Assembly: GCF_963259705.1 (NCBI RefSeq)
Contig: NC_081849.1
Location: 60,856,093 to 60,920,092 of the forward strand
Length of the DNA: 64,000 nt
Direction: 5' to 3'
From: Myotis daubentonii
Lineage: Eukaryota > Chordata > Mammalia > Chiroptera > Vespertilionidae
Below, piece by piece: positions 43,550 to 56,412 of the stretch (within the stretch, counting starts at the first letter, position 1; the number at the start of each line of letters is the position of its first letter). Below the pieces are notes generated by a model. The model was not told the DNA's origin, did no database searches, and worked only from the letters and a program-made list of their open reading frames with translations. A program made the position numbers and the translations under genes.

Positions 43550-45421
43550 TTATCCTAATGATTTTATTTTATATATATATATATTATTGCTTAAAGTATT
43601 ACAAAAAGTATTACATATGTCTCCTTTCCCCCCCCCCCCCGCCCCGCCCTTGACAATCCCCTGGCCTCCCCTACTGCCCAGTGCCTTAAGTCCATTGGTT
43701 ATGCTTATATGCATGCATACAAGTCCTTTGGTTGATCTCTTACCCACCCCCCTCCTGCCCTCCCACCCTCCCCGGCCTTCCTGCTGTAGTTTGACAGTCT
43801 GTTCGAGGCAGCTCTGCCTCTGTATCTATTTTTGTTCATAAGTTTATAATGGTCTTTATTATCCAGAAATGAGTGACATCATGTGGTATTTTTCCTTCAT
43901 TGACTGGCTTATTTCACTTAGCATAATGCTCTCCAGTTCCATCCATGCTGTTGCAAATGGTAAGAGTTCCTTCTTTTTTATAGCAGCATAGTATTCCATC
44001 GTGTAGATGTACCACAGTTTTCTAATCCATTCATCTACAGATGGGCACTTGGGCTGTTTCCAGATCTTAGCTATGGTGAATTGTGCTGCTATGAACATAG
44101 GGGTGCATATATCCTTTCTGATTGGTGTTTCTGGTTTCCTGGGATATATTCCTAGAAGTGGGATCACGGGGTCAAATGGGAGTTCCATTTGTAGTATTTT
44201 GAGGAAACTCCATACTGTCTTCCATAGTGGCTGCACCAGTCTGCATTCCCACCAGCAGTGCACAAGTGTTCCTTTTTCTCCACATCCTCTCCAGCACTTG
44301 TTTGTTGATTTGTTGATGATAGCCAATCTGACAGGTGTGAGATGGTACCTCATTGTTGTTTTGATTGACTTTGAGCATGTTTTCATATGTCTCTTGGCTT
44401 TCTGAATGTCCTCTTTTGAAAGGTGTCTATTTAGATCCTTTGCCCATTTTTTGATTGGATTGCTTCTCTTCCTTTTGTTAAGTTGTATGAGTTCCCTATA
44501 AATTTTGGAGTTTAGGCCCTTATCAGATATGACATTGGCAAATATGTTTTCCCACACAGTGGGTTTTCTTGTTGTTTTGTTGATGGTTTTTTTTGCTGTG
44601 CAGAAGCTTTTTATTTTGATGTAGTCCCATTTGTTCATTTTTTCTTTAGTTTCAAGTGCCCTAGGAGCTGTATCAGTGAAGAAATTGCTTCGGCATATAT
44701 CTGAGATTTTGTTGCCTTTGGATTCTTCTAGAATTTTTATGGTTTCCTATCGTACATTTAATCCTTTATCCATTTTGAGTTTATTTTTGTGTATGGTGTA
44801 AGTTGGTGGTCTAGTTTCATTTTCTTGCATATATCTGTCCAATTTTCCCAACACCATTTATTGAAGAGACTATCTTGGCTCCATTGTATGTTCTTGCCTC
44901 CTTTGTCAAATATTAATTGAGCGTATTGGTTGGGGCTGCTTTCTGGGCTCTCTATTCTATTCCATTGATCTATATGTCTGTTCTTGTGCCACTACCAGGC
45001 AGTTTTGAGAACAGTGGCTTTGTAATACAGCTTGATATCTGGTATTGAGATCCCACCTACTTTGTTCTTTCTCAGGATTGCTGCAGCTATTCGGGGTCGT
45101 TTTTTATTCCAGATGAATTTTTGGAGAGTACGTTCTAGGTCTGTGAAATATGCCATTGGTATTTTAATGGGAAGTGCGTTGAATTTATAGATTGCTTTGG
45201 GCAGTATGGACATTTTAATGATGTTGATTCTACAAATCCAAGAACATGGTATGTTCTTCCATCTCTTTATGTCTTCCTCTATCTCTTTTTTCAACGTCCT
45301 GTAGTTTTCTGAGAAGAGGTCTTTTACCTCTTTAGTTAAGTTTATTCCTAGGTAGCTTAATTTTTTTGGTGCGATGGTAAATGGGATTGCTTTTTTAGTC
45401 TCTCTTATCCTAATGATTTTA
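43550..45421 (-). mobile_element. 5'-truncated L1 with 17-bp target duplication
   Basis: Body 43567-45404; perfect duplication ttatcctaatgatttta at 43550-43566 and 45405-45421. Read on the minus strand it gives the C-terminal third of ORF2, then a 3'UTR with a G-rich run and an A tail at 43567. Confidence 0.95.
43859..45294 (-). pseudogene. L1 ORF2 C-terminal part, frameshifted
   Basis: L1 ORF2 encodes endonuclease and reverse transcriptase; only the region after the RT domain is here. Piece 1 (45294-44992) includes [20 protein letters not shown]. Piece 2 (44638-43859) includes the cysteine motif [18 protein letters not shown] and ends in IMLSEISQ...HMMSLISG at the expected stop. The pieces are in different frames, so at least one indel lies between 44992 and 44638. 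No catalytic domain is present. Confidence 0.93.
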
Positions 45422-46945
45422 TGATTTTATTGTACTTATGACTGAGTGGCTTACTTTCTTTCTTTGACCTTTAACTCACTCACTTGTTAAACAAATACGT
45501 AATGCACAAACTAGCTTGGATAAATTTGGTTTAAGCAAATCATCACACTGAAACAAATAGAAATGAAATATACAGGTTAGATGATGTTATTATTGACAAC
45601 TAGATATCATAAGAGTATCAAATTAATAGTATAGTTATTAAATAGAAATGTATATGACTAAAACTATTACATTTTCCTATTCTGACTGATAATTCTAATA
45701 ATTATTTCTGTTTTGTGACCAAAAAAATATAGGAACTAGAACTAAGACACATGGGAAAAATCACAGATGTCATTAAAAAGGAAACAGTACCCACCTAAAC
45801 ACATATTATGGATTAAAAATATCAGTAATAATAGTTGGCCAGAATTATAGTTAGCAGCCCAGTCTTAGTAAATGTACAAAAGAAATCATCCTGGAAGTAA
45901 CTACATTATAAAACAGCAAACGGTATTCAGCTCTAAAATACTTTGCAGAGCTACTTAAAGTAATTAAATATAACCAATGTTGTCTTTATAAAACATTACA
46001 GAGAGACTTTCAATTTAAGAGATGATTGCATTTGTGATAAGCCCTTTTTAAAGTAATATTTCACATAATAAATTGATTCTCTTTATTTAAATTATTCATT
46101 TAAATATGTATTTGTGAAAGAAAAATAATCCACTCAGTGGACTCTATTGAAAATTTAATATAGGAAGAAATTAAGTTGAGGGACTATGTCTGGCATACCA
46201 GTAATGATTCCACATAAAAATTACAGTCCACACCTTTAGATTACTTGAGAAATTCAATTAAGTCTTATTGATTCTTTAAAAACATAACAATAACAAAACA
46301 ATAATAAAACACCACCTTATATACTCTAATATACCATCATTGTGGCAAAATATAGGTCAAAAAAACCTTAAATTTTCTTATAGAAGATTGAATTTTATTT
46401 GTATCCTAGGTAATTCTCAGGCCAGTGTATAAGCTATTTTAGGCAGGTCAAGGCATTTCCTGACCTGCTGTAGGGAGTCCCTCTCTTCAGAAATCACACA
46501 ATGCTTATGAAGAGGTTCTTCTTCAAAAGTATAAATATTCCATTTTCTCTTTTGACATTGGCAAAAAATCCACCATGAAAATGTTTATGCAAAAATTATT
46601 TAAAATGTCAATTATAAAGAATCACATATCTACTTCTGTTGACAGAAAAAACAAAACCAACTACCAAAGAAGAGGAAAGGAAGAAAAACATGCTAGGCAG
46701 CCAAAACTGTGCCCATATAATTATACAGTCTATTTGTTTATGGAATAAATGACTATCTAACAATATAACTTATACTAAAGTCATGCTAATTCTTCACGAA
46801 CTTGGGTGAGAATTATCCAAAGCACCTCTGGTAGTTATTCTGAATAATAACTCCATTTTCTTCTTACAGATCAATAATGTGAGCCATCATAAAGGGTGCT
46901 TCAAGAATCTGACCTGTGAACTTCATTTCCAGTTGGCTCTGGATA
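45422..46945. other. Unassigned AT-rich DNA
   Basis: About 1.5 kb without a recognisable gene or repeat. Confidence 0.5.
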
Positions 46946-47131
46946 AGTGCTTCTCAAACTTCAGCTACATCAGAATCACCTGGAGGGTTTGTTAAACACA
47001 GATGCTGAGCTCTGGCCCCAGAGTTTCTGCTTCAGTAGTCTTGTGGGTGAGGACCTGAGAATCTACACTTCTAATAAATTCCCAAGTGTTGCTAATGTTG
47101 TTGGTTGAGGTCCACATTTTGAGAACCACTG
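46946..47131. mobile_element. MER5A-like hAT MITE
   Basis: agtgcttctcaaac at left and ttttgagaaccactg at right; the centre has catcagaatcacctggaggg and gctctggccccagagtttct. Confidence 0.8.
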
Positions 47132-47155
47132 CTCTAGTACAGTTAATAAGCATTA

Positions 47156-47278
47156 AGGGGAGCAGGCCTAAGCCGGCAGTCAGACAACTCCCAAGGGCTC
47201 CCAGAAGGCGAGAGGGCGCAGGCCGGGCTGAGGGGACCCCCACCCAAAGTGCACGAATTTTCTGCACTGGGCCTGTAG
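47156..47278 (+). mobile_element. Helitron 3' part, first of a head-to-tail pair
   Basis: Begins abruptly at ggggagcaggcctaagccgg, ends aagtgcacgaattttctgca ctgggcctgtag; the next Helitron starts at once. Confidence 0.78.
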
Positions 47279-47955
47279 CCTATATATAAAAGCCCCAGCG
47301 ACTGAACGACTGGTTGACCAGTCATTCGGTCGCTCAACACAGAAGCTTCCCCTGGTAGTCAATGTGCTCCCACAGTGGGAGTGCCACTAAGCTGACCGAC
47401 CCATCCCGGTGGCCCACCAGTCCAGCAGTAGCCACTAACTTCCTCAGTAGTCCTGCACGTCCAATCTCCTGAGAACGGGCCAGGCACCGACAGACCAGTG
47501 CTGCCAGCATGATCCCAACAGCACCACTGGCCTCCTGAAAGTCGGCCTTGGGCACCGTGGCTGCTTCCCCTCCCTAAACACCCCGCAAGGAAGAAACGAT
47601 ATAAAAGTGGCTGCCAGGTGGCTCCCAACAACCTGAGCGAACGTCAGCAGGATGGATCTGGATCCTGGGCTGGCAAGGGCATCCTACCACCCTCCCGGAG
47701 GGCACTTTGCATCTTGGGCACCCCCCACCTTCCCTCGAGAGGGCACCAGATGCAGAGCTCATGGCTGGCAAGCACTGCTGCGGCAGCACAAGCCTCTTCC
47801 AATCAGGACTGACCGGGAGCAAGTCTGCAGCAGGTGCGGGGGGGCCAGGATGAGCAGGAGCGGCAGCCGGCATTAGACTACTGGTTTCAGCCCAATCCCT
47901 GCAGGCCACGTCGAGGGACCCCATCCGTGCACAAATTCGTGCAACGGGCCTCTAG
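47279..47955 (+). mobile_element. Non-autonomous Helitron, second of a head-to-tail pair
   Basis: 5' end cctatatataaaagccccag (lacking the usual initial T), ctgaacgactggttgaccag near the start, 3' end cgtgcaacgggcctctag before T. GC-rich interior with several meaningless open frames. Confidence 0.85.
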
Positions 47956-48450
47956 TTATAATGACTATGGAAGAATTGAGTAGGAAGGACTGAGTGAACA
48001 GCAAATGAAGTGATGTTTTCCATGAATCTGGGGACCAACTAAACTCGGAGTAAATAAGAAAACTGCAAAGACAGGATATTGGGATTTGAAAATGAAATTG
48101 TTTTATTTTATGATTTCAGGAGTAGATCAATCCTAATCATGATAAGATTTTGACCTAGCAGTGGGACTGAGTGGCTAATTGGGAAAATTATGTGAAAGTA
48201 ATGAGAATGGAGAAGTCAATGAACTGAGAGGCCAGTTGAGTGGAACATCTGCGTGTGCACCAAATTCTCCTGGTGATGGCAAGTCTCAGGGAGAAGAAGC
48301 TGTGAAAGAAGAGCTAAAGTGTTCAGGGAATGATAGGGAGGAAGCAGTGCTATAAAGGTGTTGGTGAGGAGAAGGACGCTATACCTGAATAACAGGACCC
48401 TTAAAGATGCAGAATTTCTACAAAAGAATGGAAGAATGATCCAGAACCTT
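47956..48450. other. Unassigned DNA
   Basis: No gene or named repeat visible. Confidence 0.4.
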
Positions 48451-48541
48451 TGGGTTAATTTTTAAAATGCTTTTATTGATTTTAGAGAGAGGAGAAAGGA
48501 GAGGGATAGAGAGAGAGAAACATCAATCTGCTACCTCTTGT

Positions 48542-48581
<40 letters not shown>

Positions 48582-48700
48582 AGGATACAGCCTGCAACTT
48601 GGACATGTGCCCTGACTGGGAATCCAATCATGACCTTCTGGTTCATGGATCAACATTCAACCACTGAGCCACCCTGGCTGGACTGGGTTAATTTTTTAAA
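48451..48700 (-). mobile_element. Ves SINE with internal (CA)n
   Basis: Body 48467-48683, ending gccaccctggctgga. A (CA)n run (48543-48580) has grown inside it. Flanks tgggttaattttt / tgggttaatttttt. Confidence 0.88.
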
Positions 48701-48712
48701 AGTGTATTTCTA

Positions 48713-49083
48713 GCCCTGGCCAGTGTGGCTCAGTTGGTTGAGCATAGTGCAGTGATGGTGAACCTATGACACGCGTGTCAGGTGAGATGTGAACTCATTT
48801 TTTTGGTTGATTTTTTTTTTTTGTTAAATGGCATTTAAATATATAAAATAAATATCAAAAATATAAGTCTTTGTTTTACTATGGTTGCAAATATCAAAAA
48901 ATTTCTATATGTGATATGGCACCAGAGTTAAGTTAGGGTTTTTCAAAATGCTGACATGCCGAGCTCAAAAGGTTCGCCATCACTGGTAGTGCCATGCACC
49001 AAGAAGTCACCAGTTTGACTCCAGTCTGTTGTGGGCTCAACTGGAGGTATGCCAGAGGCAGCTGATGTTTCTCTCTCATTAAT

Positions 49084-49141
<58 letters not shown>

Positions 49142-49199
49142 CCCTTCCTCTCTCTCTCAAATCAATAAACACACACACACACACACATATATATTTTTT
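48713..49199 (+). mobile_element. Ves SINE split by an hAT MITE
   Basis: Head gccctggccagtgtggctca; after the hAT it resumes at gtgccatgcaccaagaagtc. It has a long (TC)n run (49087-49138) and a (CA)n tail. Confidence 0.87.
48750..48985. mobile_element. hAT MITE inside a Ves SINE
   Basis: Inverted ends cagtgatggtgaacct / ggttcgccatcactg; AT-rich centre. Flanks partly match (atagtg / gtagtg). Confidence 0.83.
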
Positions 49200-49204
49200 A
49201 AAAG

Positions 49205-49775
49205 GTGTCATTCTGGTCATACTATTCTACTCTAAACCTTCCATGGCTTCCCACCTCTCTCTAGTAACTCCAATATCTTCACATGAGCTTCACTTTCTGG
49301 CCTGCCTACCTTTCTTCTCTGACTTTATCTCTTGCCATTTTACTACTTGCCCATCCTACTCTCGCAACACGGGCTTCTTTGCTATCCCCAAACATGATAA
49401 AACTTGTCCCCACCTCAGGGCCTTTGCACGTGCTCTTCATTATGCCAGTGGCCTGCCACTCCCCCCCCCCCCCCCCATGTCCTTCAGATCTCTGCTTAAC
49501 TGTCATATACTCAGCAAGGCCTCCTTATCTGCTTAACTATCATATACTCAGCAAGGCCTCCTCCTGTGCCCATTCCTAAGCAAGTTCCCATTCCACACTT
49601 CTGCTTCATTTTTCTACATAACACTCATCATCACCTACCTTTACATACATTCACTTTATTTGTTAACTACCCTCTCCCAAGAATAGAGCTGTGTGAAGGC
49701 AGGGTTTTTTGCCATTCTGCTCACAGCTGTATCCTATCAGAGGCATTAATATTTTTTTGAATGAAGGCAATGGCA
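49205..49775 (+). mobile_element. L2 3' end
   Basis: Text of the L2 body and tail: ctcagggcctttgcacgtgc, aatagagctgtgtgaaggca gggttttttgcc, ctcacagctgtatcctatca and an end in tttttttgaatgaa. A run of 17 C occurs at 49460-49476. Confidence 0.8.
49492..49562. repeat. 35-bp tandem duplication inside L2
   Basis: ctgcttaactgtcatatact cagcaaggcctcctt is followed at once by the same sequence with one or two changes. Confidence 0.9.
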
Positions 49776-50392
49776 GTGGGTTATGAGAAAAACCTTGATC
49801 CTAACTGTGTGAAGTATGTGAGAGAACATCAGGGAAGAGTACAGAAGGAAGAGTGGGAGCATGCTGGTGAGTTGTTAGCATCCCATGGCATTCCGATGGG
49901 AACTCTGGGAAGGGTTGGTGGGGCAGTGGGCATAGGTCATCGCTAGGAAGCCTGGAGCAGAATGAGGCCCAACAACAGCAAGACTGGATGAATGCAGGAA
50001 CTTTCCTTTCAGGAAGTCTCTGAAGACAATGACAAGGACAGGAGGTATGGGGACATTGGCTGGCTTTAGGGTTTCCAAAAGACTTAGAACCAACATCCCT
50101 TGGATTGATTGATTTTTTAAGGAATCCATGTTAGAGATGACAGCAATCATTGGGGTGTAGGAGGATCACAAGATTTGTTGGAAGGGGTTGCCCATCCTGT
50201 GGACAGATATGTTACCAAAGCTCCCTGGCAGGCAGGGTGCAGGTAGAGAATTGGATATTGGTTAATACCTGGGCGCTTTACCAAGAGTTCTCCCAGCAGC
50301 AGCCCTGAAGGGTGCAGGGCTGGCCCTGAGCTAATGTCAGGTCCTGTCAGGTTTTATGCTTACTGTCCCCACCTCAAATAGGCACTTCCAGC
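49776..50392. other. Unassigned DNA
   Basis: No gene or named repeat visible. Confidence 0.4.
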
Positions 50393-50396
50393 ATAT

Positions 50397-50435
<39 letters not shown>

Positions 50436-50439
50436 TTTG
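50393..50439. repeat. (ATTT)n microsatellite
   Basis: About 11 uninterrupted tetranucleotide units. Confidence 0.95.
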
Positions 50440-50745
50440 GCCTCCACACCTCCTATGCTCAAAGGGTTCTCTCTGTCTGGAATACCTTGCCTGTCCCCTG
50501 AATCCATTCACATTTTTTGGCATCCTTTCAGATCCTACTCAGATGCTATCTCCCTAACATAGTTTTCCTTTACCACCCCAGCCTGGAGGATTGCTCCAAC
50601 CTTGATCTTCCAGAGCATTTATTAACTGTAGAATTCATTTAGTGTTTAGTCACCAGTGGCCCTGTGACATCTCTCTTCAAGGAATGTGTTGAACTCTTAT
50701 TTATACCTTCTGGGTTGTACACTTTTTGTGTGGGGGGGCCCAAAG
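50440..50745 (+). mobile_element. L2 fragment
   Basis: ctgtctggaataccttgcct, cctttcagatcctactcaga and aacatagttttcctttacca resemble the L2 body; the end (agaattcatttagtg...) is diverged. Confidence 0.6.
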
Positions 50746-50789
50746 GGAGGCTCTATGGAAAGTAACCTCACAGGTGATCTGATCATAAA

Positions 50790-51158
50790 TTCCTAACTGG
50801 GCAGATCATTGTGGGCAGTCACACCCCAAGCATATAACTTTCAGTAAAAGATCTACCTTTGCCTTAAGCAAGTTATATCCATTGTTTCTATGCATCCAGG
50901 TTACCTTTAAAATAAACCTAACCACTCCCAAGAAAGCACATAATCTCGTTAACTGTCCTGGAACCCAATCCTTTATTTTTCCCACCTCCATGTAATCTTC
51001 CTTATGTTCCATTCTTAACCTCAAATGCATAAAAGAAGTTGCAAAACTGTTATTCTCTGGAGCATTTGAAATCTTGCTTTCCAGCATATGTCTTCAGTTT
51101 GACTCAAATAAATTTTTATAAATATTCTCTACAGGTTTGGATGTTTCTTCTATCAACA
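50790..51158 (+). mobile_element. Possible old LTR
   Basis: The 3' part (gactcaaataaatttttata aatattctctacaggtttgg) has the AATAAA then acaggtt pattern common at ends of ERV LTRs. The left border is not clear. Confidence 0.35.
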
Positions 51159-51621
<463 letters not shown>

Positions 51622-51870
51622 GGCCAGAGAGCATGGTGGATAAAAGAACAGCTCCTAGAATCAGATGTCCTGGTTTGACAAAGAGCTCTGCCCTTGCTAG
51701 AAGGGTGAGTCTGAACAAGTTACGTACCTTTTCCACACCTCATTTTCCTCATCTGCAAAATGGGGGTTATAATATCATGTTCCTCGTTCATTTGTGTGGG
51801 GATTAAATGGATTATACCATGTGACATCCTCAGGTCAGCACTTGGTGCATGATAAAGCCCTCAGGACTTG
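51622..51870 (+). mobile_element. MIR SINE
   Basis: agagagcatggtggataaaa, gtttgacaaagagctctgcc, cattttcctcatctgcaaaa tgggggttat and ttaaatggatta follow MIR order. Confidence 0.75.
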
Positions 51871-52555
51871 CTAGCTGTTATTTCTGGGTGACTAGAAATT
51901 TCCAGATGTGAAGCACGAGGTTCTCATACCTCTTTCCACCCCACTTTTACCACTAAGGAACAGAGAGCAGATGGTGAAACTAGCGTGTCTCATTTCCACC
52001 TCCAGAGACCAGGCTGCAGTCTAAACTCTGCCACTTAGTTCATGTGTAATTTTAGGCAAGATGCTCAGCCTCTTCGGGGTGCTGTAGAGATCAGGGAGCA
52101 GACATCTGTGAAAGCTCTTTGTAAACAGCAGGCTTGCTTTACCCAAAGCAAGAACTGCAATTGAGGACAGGAAGCAAATTTAATTGGTTCTGTTTTGCAA
52201 ATCTTACCCTTAGAAAATTCCCTTCAGGAAAAGAGTAAGTCTTTGTCTCACTTTGACTGGATTATCCTGATTATTCTATGTGGCCTTCATTTTTCTTTTC
52301 TTTTTTTTTTTTTTTTCAAACTACTGGTGCTGTGGGAAGTCTTCCAGAGCCCACAGTATACTTCTTTTTCTCCTTAGTAAATCTGGTTCGTCAACTAAAC
52401 AACCATAGTCATTCACATCTTTGTGTTTTAAAATCTGTGGCAGTGCTTTGACAAAGGAGCTCTGTAGGGGATGGTAATGCTATTAGGATGGCAACTGACT
52501 GGGGCAGTGGGAATACCCAAACCAGGCAACGCCCCTTACAGGGGTCCTGAGAGAA
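51871..52555. other. Unassigned DNA
   Basis: Possibly part of another MIR at 52012-52110 (ctaaactctgccacttagtt); nothing else recognised. Confidence 0.4.
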
Positions 52556-52800
52556 ATGTGTCAGAGGCAGGTTAAGAGCGAGGTCTTGACTTGAGTTGCC
52601 TGGGTTTGAATCCCAGCTCTACTATTTGTTTTCTGGGCTTCCTTGCAAATTATTTAAACTTTGAGTGCCTCTGACTCCACATCTGTAAAATGGAAGCAAC
52701 AATAGTACCTACCTTATAGGGTTACTGGGCAATTAAATGAGTTGATGTATGTAAATGCTTATATATAGCATAGTGAGTGCTAAATAAGTATTCACTCTTA
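52556..52800 (+). mobile_element. MIR SINE, nearly complete
   Basis: gggtttgaatcccagctcta, ccacatctgtaaaatggaag, agtacctaccttatagggtt and aattaaatgagttgatgtat run in the MIR order over 240 bp. Confidence 0.88.
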
Positions 52801-53504
52801 ATATATGCACAGAGTCAGTGGCAGCAAAAGTATGTCTTTTGTTACTAGATAAGCTTCCCAGTGCACTCCTGGTAAGCTGGGCTGGGACAGATGGAGGCCT
52901 GATCTTGTCTGGACTGGAAGTTTAGAAGTAATTCAGGCCTGATAGGTTTCTCTTCCTCTTTCCCCTTTTCTGTAAGGCCACAGCCAAGGCCAGGAAAGGT
53001 GGATCCAAACACAACAATTATGTAGAAAGAGATAGAGTCCCAGTGCTAGTCAGGCCTGTCACCTTGGCCTTTCCACTGCTGGAGGGGTCTTTCCCAAATA
53101 ATGTGTCCCCTGGCTTATTTTGCTCAACTGATAGAAGAGAGGGAGGGGGAGGAGGGTGAAAGGAAGAGGGGAAGAGAGACTGGGTTTCTCTCTGGAGTGG
53201 GAGACAACCCCTGGTCCCATCTTTTCTCTTCCACCTCTTAGAAATGTGGTAGCCAGAGAGAGATGACTGGACCTTCTACCAAGTTTATCTTGCCGTGTCA
53301 AGTTGGAACTGTCCTCTCTCGTGAATTAGATTCAAGGAAGAAAATCCAAAGAATGAAAGGCCAAAAAGAATCAAGTGGACTGGGCCTTCTCCTTGCTCCT
53401 TCTCTCCTCTCTAACCTCATAGAAGAAAAGTGAATTCTGAGAGCCCAAAGAAGGGGACCTCACCTGCACAGCACCAGGGGGAAAGCCAGTTACATTGTAG
53501 TCTA
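52801..53504. other. Unassigned DNA
   Basis: No gene or named repeat visible; a purine-rich stretch lies near 53130-53185. Confidence 0.4.
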
Positions 53505-53650
53505 GATTGGCACTTCTTTGCTGTGTCTCAAATGACCTCATGATCTTGTTAAAATACCAGGGTAGGCCTGGGAGCCTGCATTTCTAACAAGCTTCCAGGT
53601 GCTCTTTCACCATCACTGCTGGCTGAGGACCTCACTTGGAGTAACAAGTT
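53505..53650. mobile_element. MER5-like hAT fragment
   Basis: gggagcctgcatttctaaca agcttccaggtgctc and cactgctggctgaggacc resemble MER5-type elements. Confidence 0.6.
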
Positions 53651-53710
53651 TTCTGGATGAATGGTGACCTATAATTGTGTAATGCACAGGAACTCCACTA
53701 AGTTACTATC

Positions 53711-53939
53711 CCCTAGATCAGGGGCAGGGAACGTCAGACCCTCGGCCCATATTAAGCTCTCGAAATCATTTGGTCTGGCCCTGCCAAGGCATTAGTGGCG
53801 AGTTAATTAAATGTTTGACCAAATAGAGCAGGCTAATTTTTAAGTTGGTAATTTTGTATGGCCCAGAATGATGTTATAAATATCCAAATGGCCCTGGGCA
53901 GAAAGAAGGTTCCCACCCCTGCTCTAGATAATGTGGCCC
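53711..53939. mobile_element. hAT MITE with 8-bp target duplication
   Basis: Body 53719-53931, ends caggggcagggaac / gttcccacccctg, flanked by ccctagat / ctctagat (7 of 8 match). Confidence 0.87.
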
Positions 53940-54321
53940 ACCTGTGTATACCTGAACTTGGTCAACATGCTTTTGGGGGATGGAGTGATAAGAAATGTCC
54001 TAGTCCTTGATTCTGACCCCAAACTTTTAGAGTGAAGAGGGGACAAGGAGGACAAAGGTTTTTATCTTAGCCAATCAATTCTGTAAGTGATTTCCCTAGT
54101 CTGTTCACAAGCTGGTTGTCTGAAATAAGCCTAATGTGAATATTGTGGCTTGGTGACATTTCATGTGCCCTTAAGGCTTTTGCCTTAAATTGGGGGATGT
54201 GGAACAAAGTCATTCATTATCTTCAGGATGACAGATGATAATTCCAAATGGCATTTTAAGTAAACTTTTCTTTATGACTACCCAAATCTTATTAGTCCTT
54301 CAATTTAGCTGTCATTAATTA
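53940..54321. other. Unassigned DNA
   Basis: No gene or named repeat visible. Confidence 0.4.
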
Positions 54322-54508
54322 CACAATTCTGTATATCAGTACTTTACATACATAATTTTATTTAACTTTTCCCAAACAATATTTCATGATAGCAATCATT
54401 ACCTGCATTTCACAGATGAAGAAATTGAGGCTCAGAGAGGTTAAGTAATTTTCCCAAGGTCACCTAACTATGAAAAAGCAGAGGCAAGCTAGGAGCCCAA
54501 GGGAATCT
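54322..54508 (-). mobile_element. MIR SINE
   Basis: Reversed MIR: cattacctgcatttcacaga tgaagaaattgaggctcaga gaggttaagtaa and cccaaggtcacctaac. Confidence 0.85.
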
Positions 54509-56254
54509 AATTTTACTTCTTTCTTTCTACGGCCTCTATGTTGTCCTGTAGATAAAAAGATTATTTTAAAATTTAGAAGAATTATTCATTATTTAAAACA
54601 AATTCAAATCTTATGTGTTTGAATCAACTGACATCCTTGATGTGAATTTACAACAAAGCTAATGAAACTTAAGTTTCAAGGATTCCTCACTTATAAAAGT
54701 TCCTTCCAAGGGCCTCTAATTTTTATTCCTAATTTTGTATTCTCTATCCTTAAAAAGGGGTCCCCAAATTTAGAAACTTCGGGCTTCACAAAATCTGGAT
54801 CTGCTTCTGTTGCTATCAGATACATAAATCCTCTTTGACAATATTCCAAATAAGTACTGGTGGTTCAGCCTGTGGTTGAATATCTCCAATTAAGAGGAGC
54901 TCACCACCCCACAGGGCTTTTGTTTCATTTCAGATAGTTCTAAGTCTTCAGAAGTTCTTTTCATACTGTGCCAAAATCTACCTCCTGGCAACATCCACTT
55001 ACGGACCTTGTTCAGTCTTCTGAAACTACATAAAGCAAACCTAATCCCTTGCCATCTAATAGGTCTGAAAGTATTTGAAGGCTGTTTTAGTAAATATTGT
55101 TTCCCAAAGCTTCCTCAGTGTCTTAACCATTCCTGGCCCACCTTCCTTCTGGTTGCTGGGGTCCTTCTTCGAGAGCATTCCAGATTTGATTTGATTGACA
55201 GAGAATAAAGCAACCCCCTTGCTAAACTTACTTATTGAAGACTTTGCATTTATCACTGTGGAAATTTCTCATTCCTATTACATATCTGACTCACTGTTGC
55301 AGCTTGCCCAATCATGTTGCATCCATATTTGTTTCCTAGCCCAGACATCATAGTCCTGGGAGATGCTTCCTACCTTTTTTGTGGCGATGTTATTCACATT
55401 GCATGATCTGTCAGGAGCTGGATTCGGCAGGACTTAGCAAGAAGGCTTCCTGGCACATTTCAGATTCGGACCATGGGAAGATAGCACTCATACAGCTGTC
55501 CTTGCGTGTAATACGACCCTGTCTACACCCCCTGGTGGGTGCTACCCCTCCATGATCACACTCTTAATCTAGCTTTTCTCAAGCCACTCACCACATTTGG
55601 AAAACATCTTTGTAAGATGAGCTCACTGAACAGGCTAATTATGGTTTTTCTTTTTTGTCACCTTTGCCATTTACATTCCCTTTTACATGAACTCCTCTCA
55701 TGTAATTCCTTCGTTTTTTTCAGGATCCTTTGTCCTGTCCAGAAGCTCGTCGTCTTCTCTGGTGAAGGAGAGGTACAGAAGCACCCAGGCCCACATATCT
55801 TCTCCAGAGCACCTCACACTCAGGCCATCTGCCCCTTTGGAAGCAAGCAAACACGGGGTCCCCACAGGTTTCAGCCCTGCCGCTCTCCTTGCCCTTGTCC
55901 TTGTCCTTTTCCTTTTGTTGGACACTCTCCTCACTCACTCTTTTAGGTAGAAAAGTTAGTAAACTTCAGAGTTCAGATTCTTTTGGTCATAAGTGGAGAC
56001 TTTTCCCCTCCAATACATCAAATTGTTTTCTATAAGCTATAAAGCAAATGGCTTTAAAAAAAATTCAATGCAGATAGATGCTGAGACCCAAAAAGGCCAC
56101 TGGTGACCCCAGAAGCTATTACGGTATTTACTGATGGAAAGCACCCTTCATTCGATTAAATGGTTCACTACATTTTAAAACTAGGAGAGTAGCGAAATTG
56201 AAGAGTTAATTTTCATGGAATATAATAAAAACCAAAAAGGAAGGAAATCCAAAT
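54509..56254. other. Unassigned DNA, possible old repeat at 54900-55230
   Basis: The part from gccaaaatctacctcctggc to gaccttgttcagtcttctga recalls an old mammalian repeat I cannot name. Frames at 55539-55950 (135 codons + and others) overlap in several frames and resemble no protein. Confidence 0.4.
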
Positions 56255-56412
56255 TAATTATTAAGTGCCCACTATGGAGGTTACCTCATAATCTTTCTAA
56301 TAACCTATGTGGTAGGAATTGCAATGCCGATTTTACACATAGATAAGGAACCTCAGGGAGGTTAAGTAACCAGCCTGGGAGCTAAGATGGAAGCACACGC
56401 GTTCCAGCTTCC
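56255..56412 (-). mobile_element. MIR SINE fragment
   Basis: Reversed MIR text: taagtgcccactatggaggt, ttacacatagataaggaacc tcagggaggttaagtaac. Confidence 0.75.

Noticed and set aside
49460..49476. Run of 17 C (also C runs at 43627 and 25974)
   Set aside because: Simple homopolymers, useful at most as assembly-quality warnings.
55539..55950. 135-codon ORF as a possible host exon
   Set aside because: Three overlapping frames on both strands are equally open, there is no recognisable domain and splice context is not convincing.
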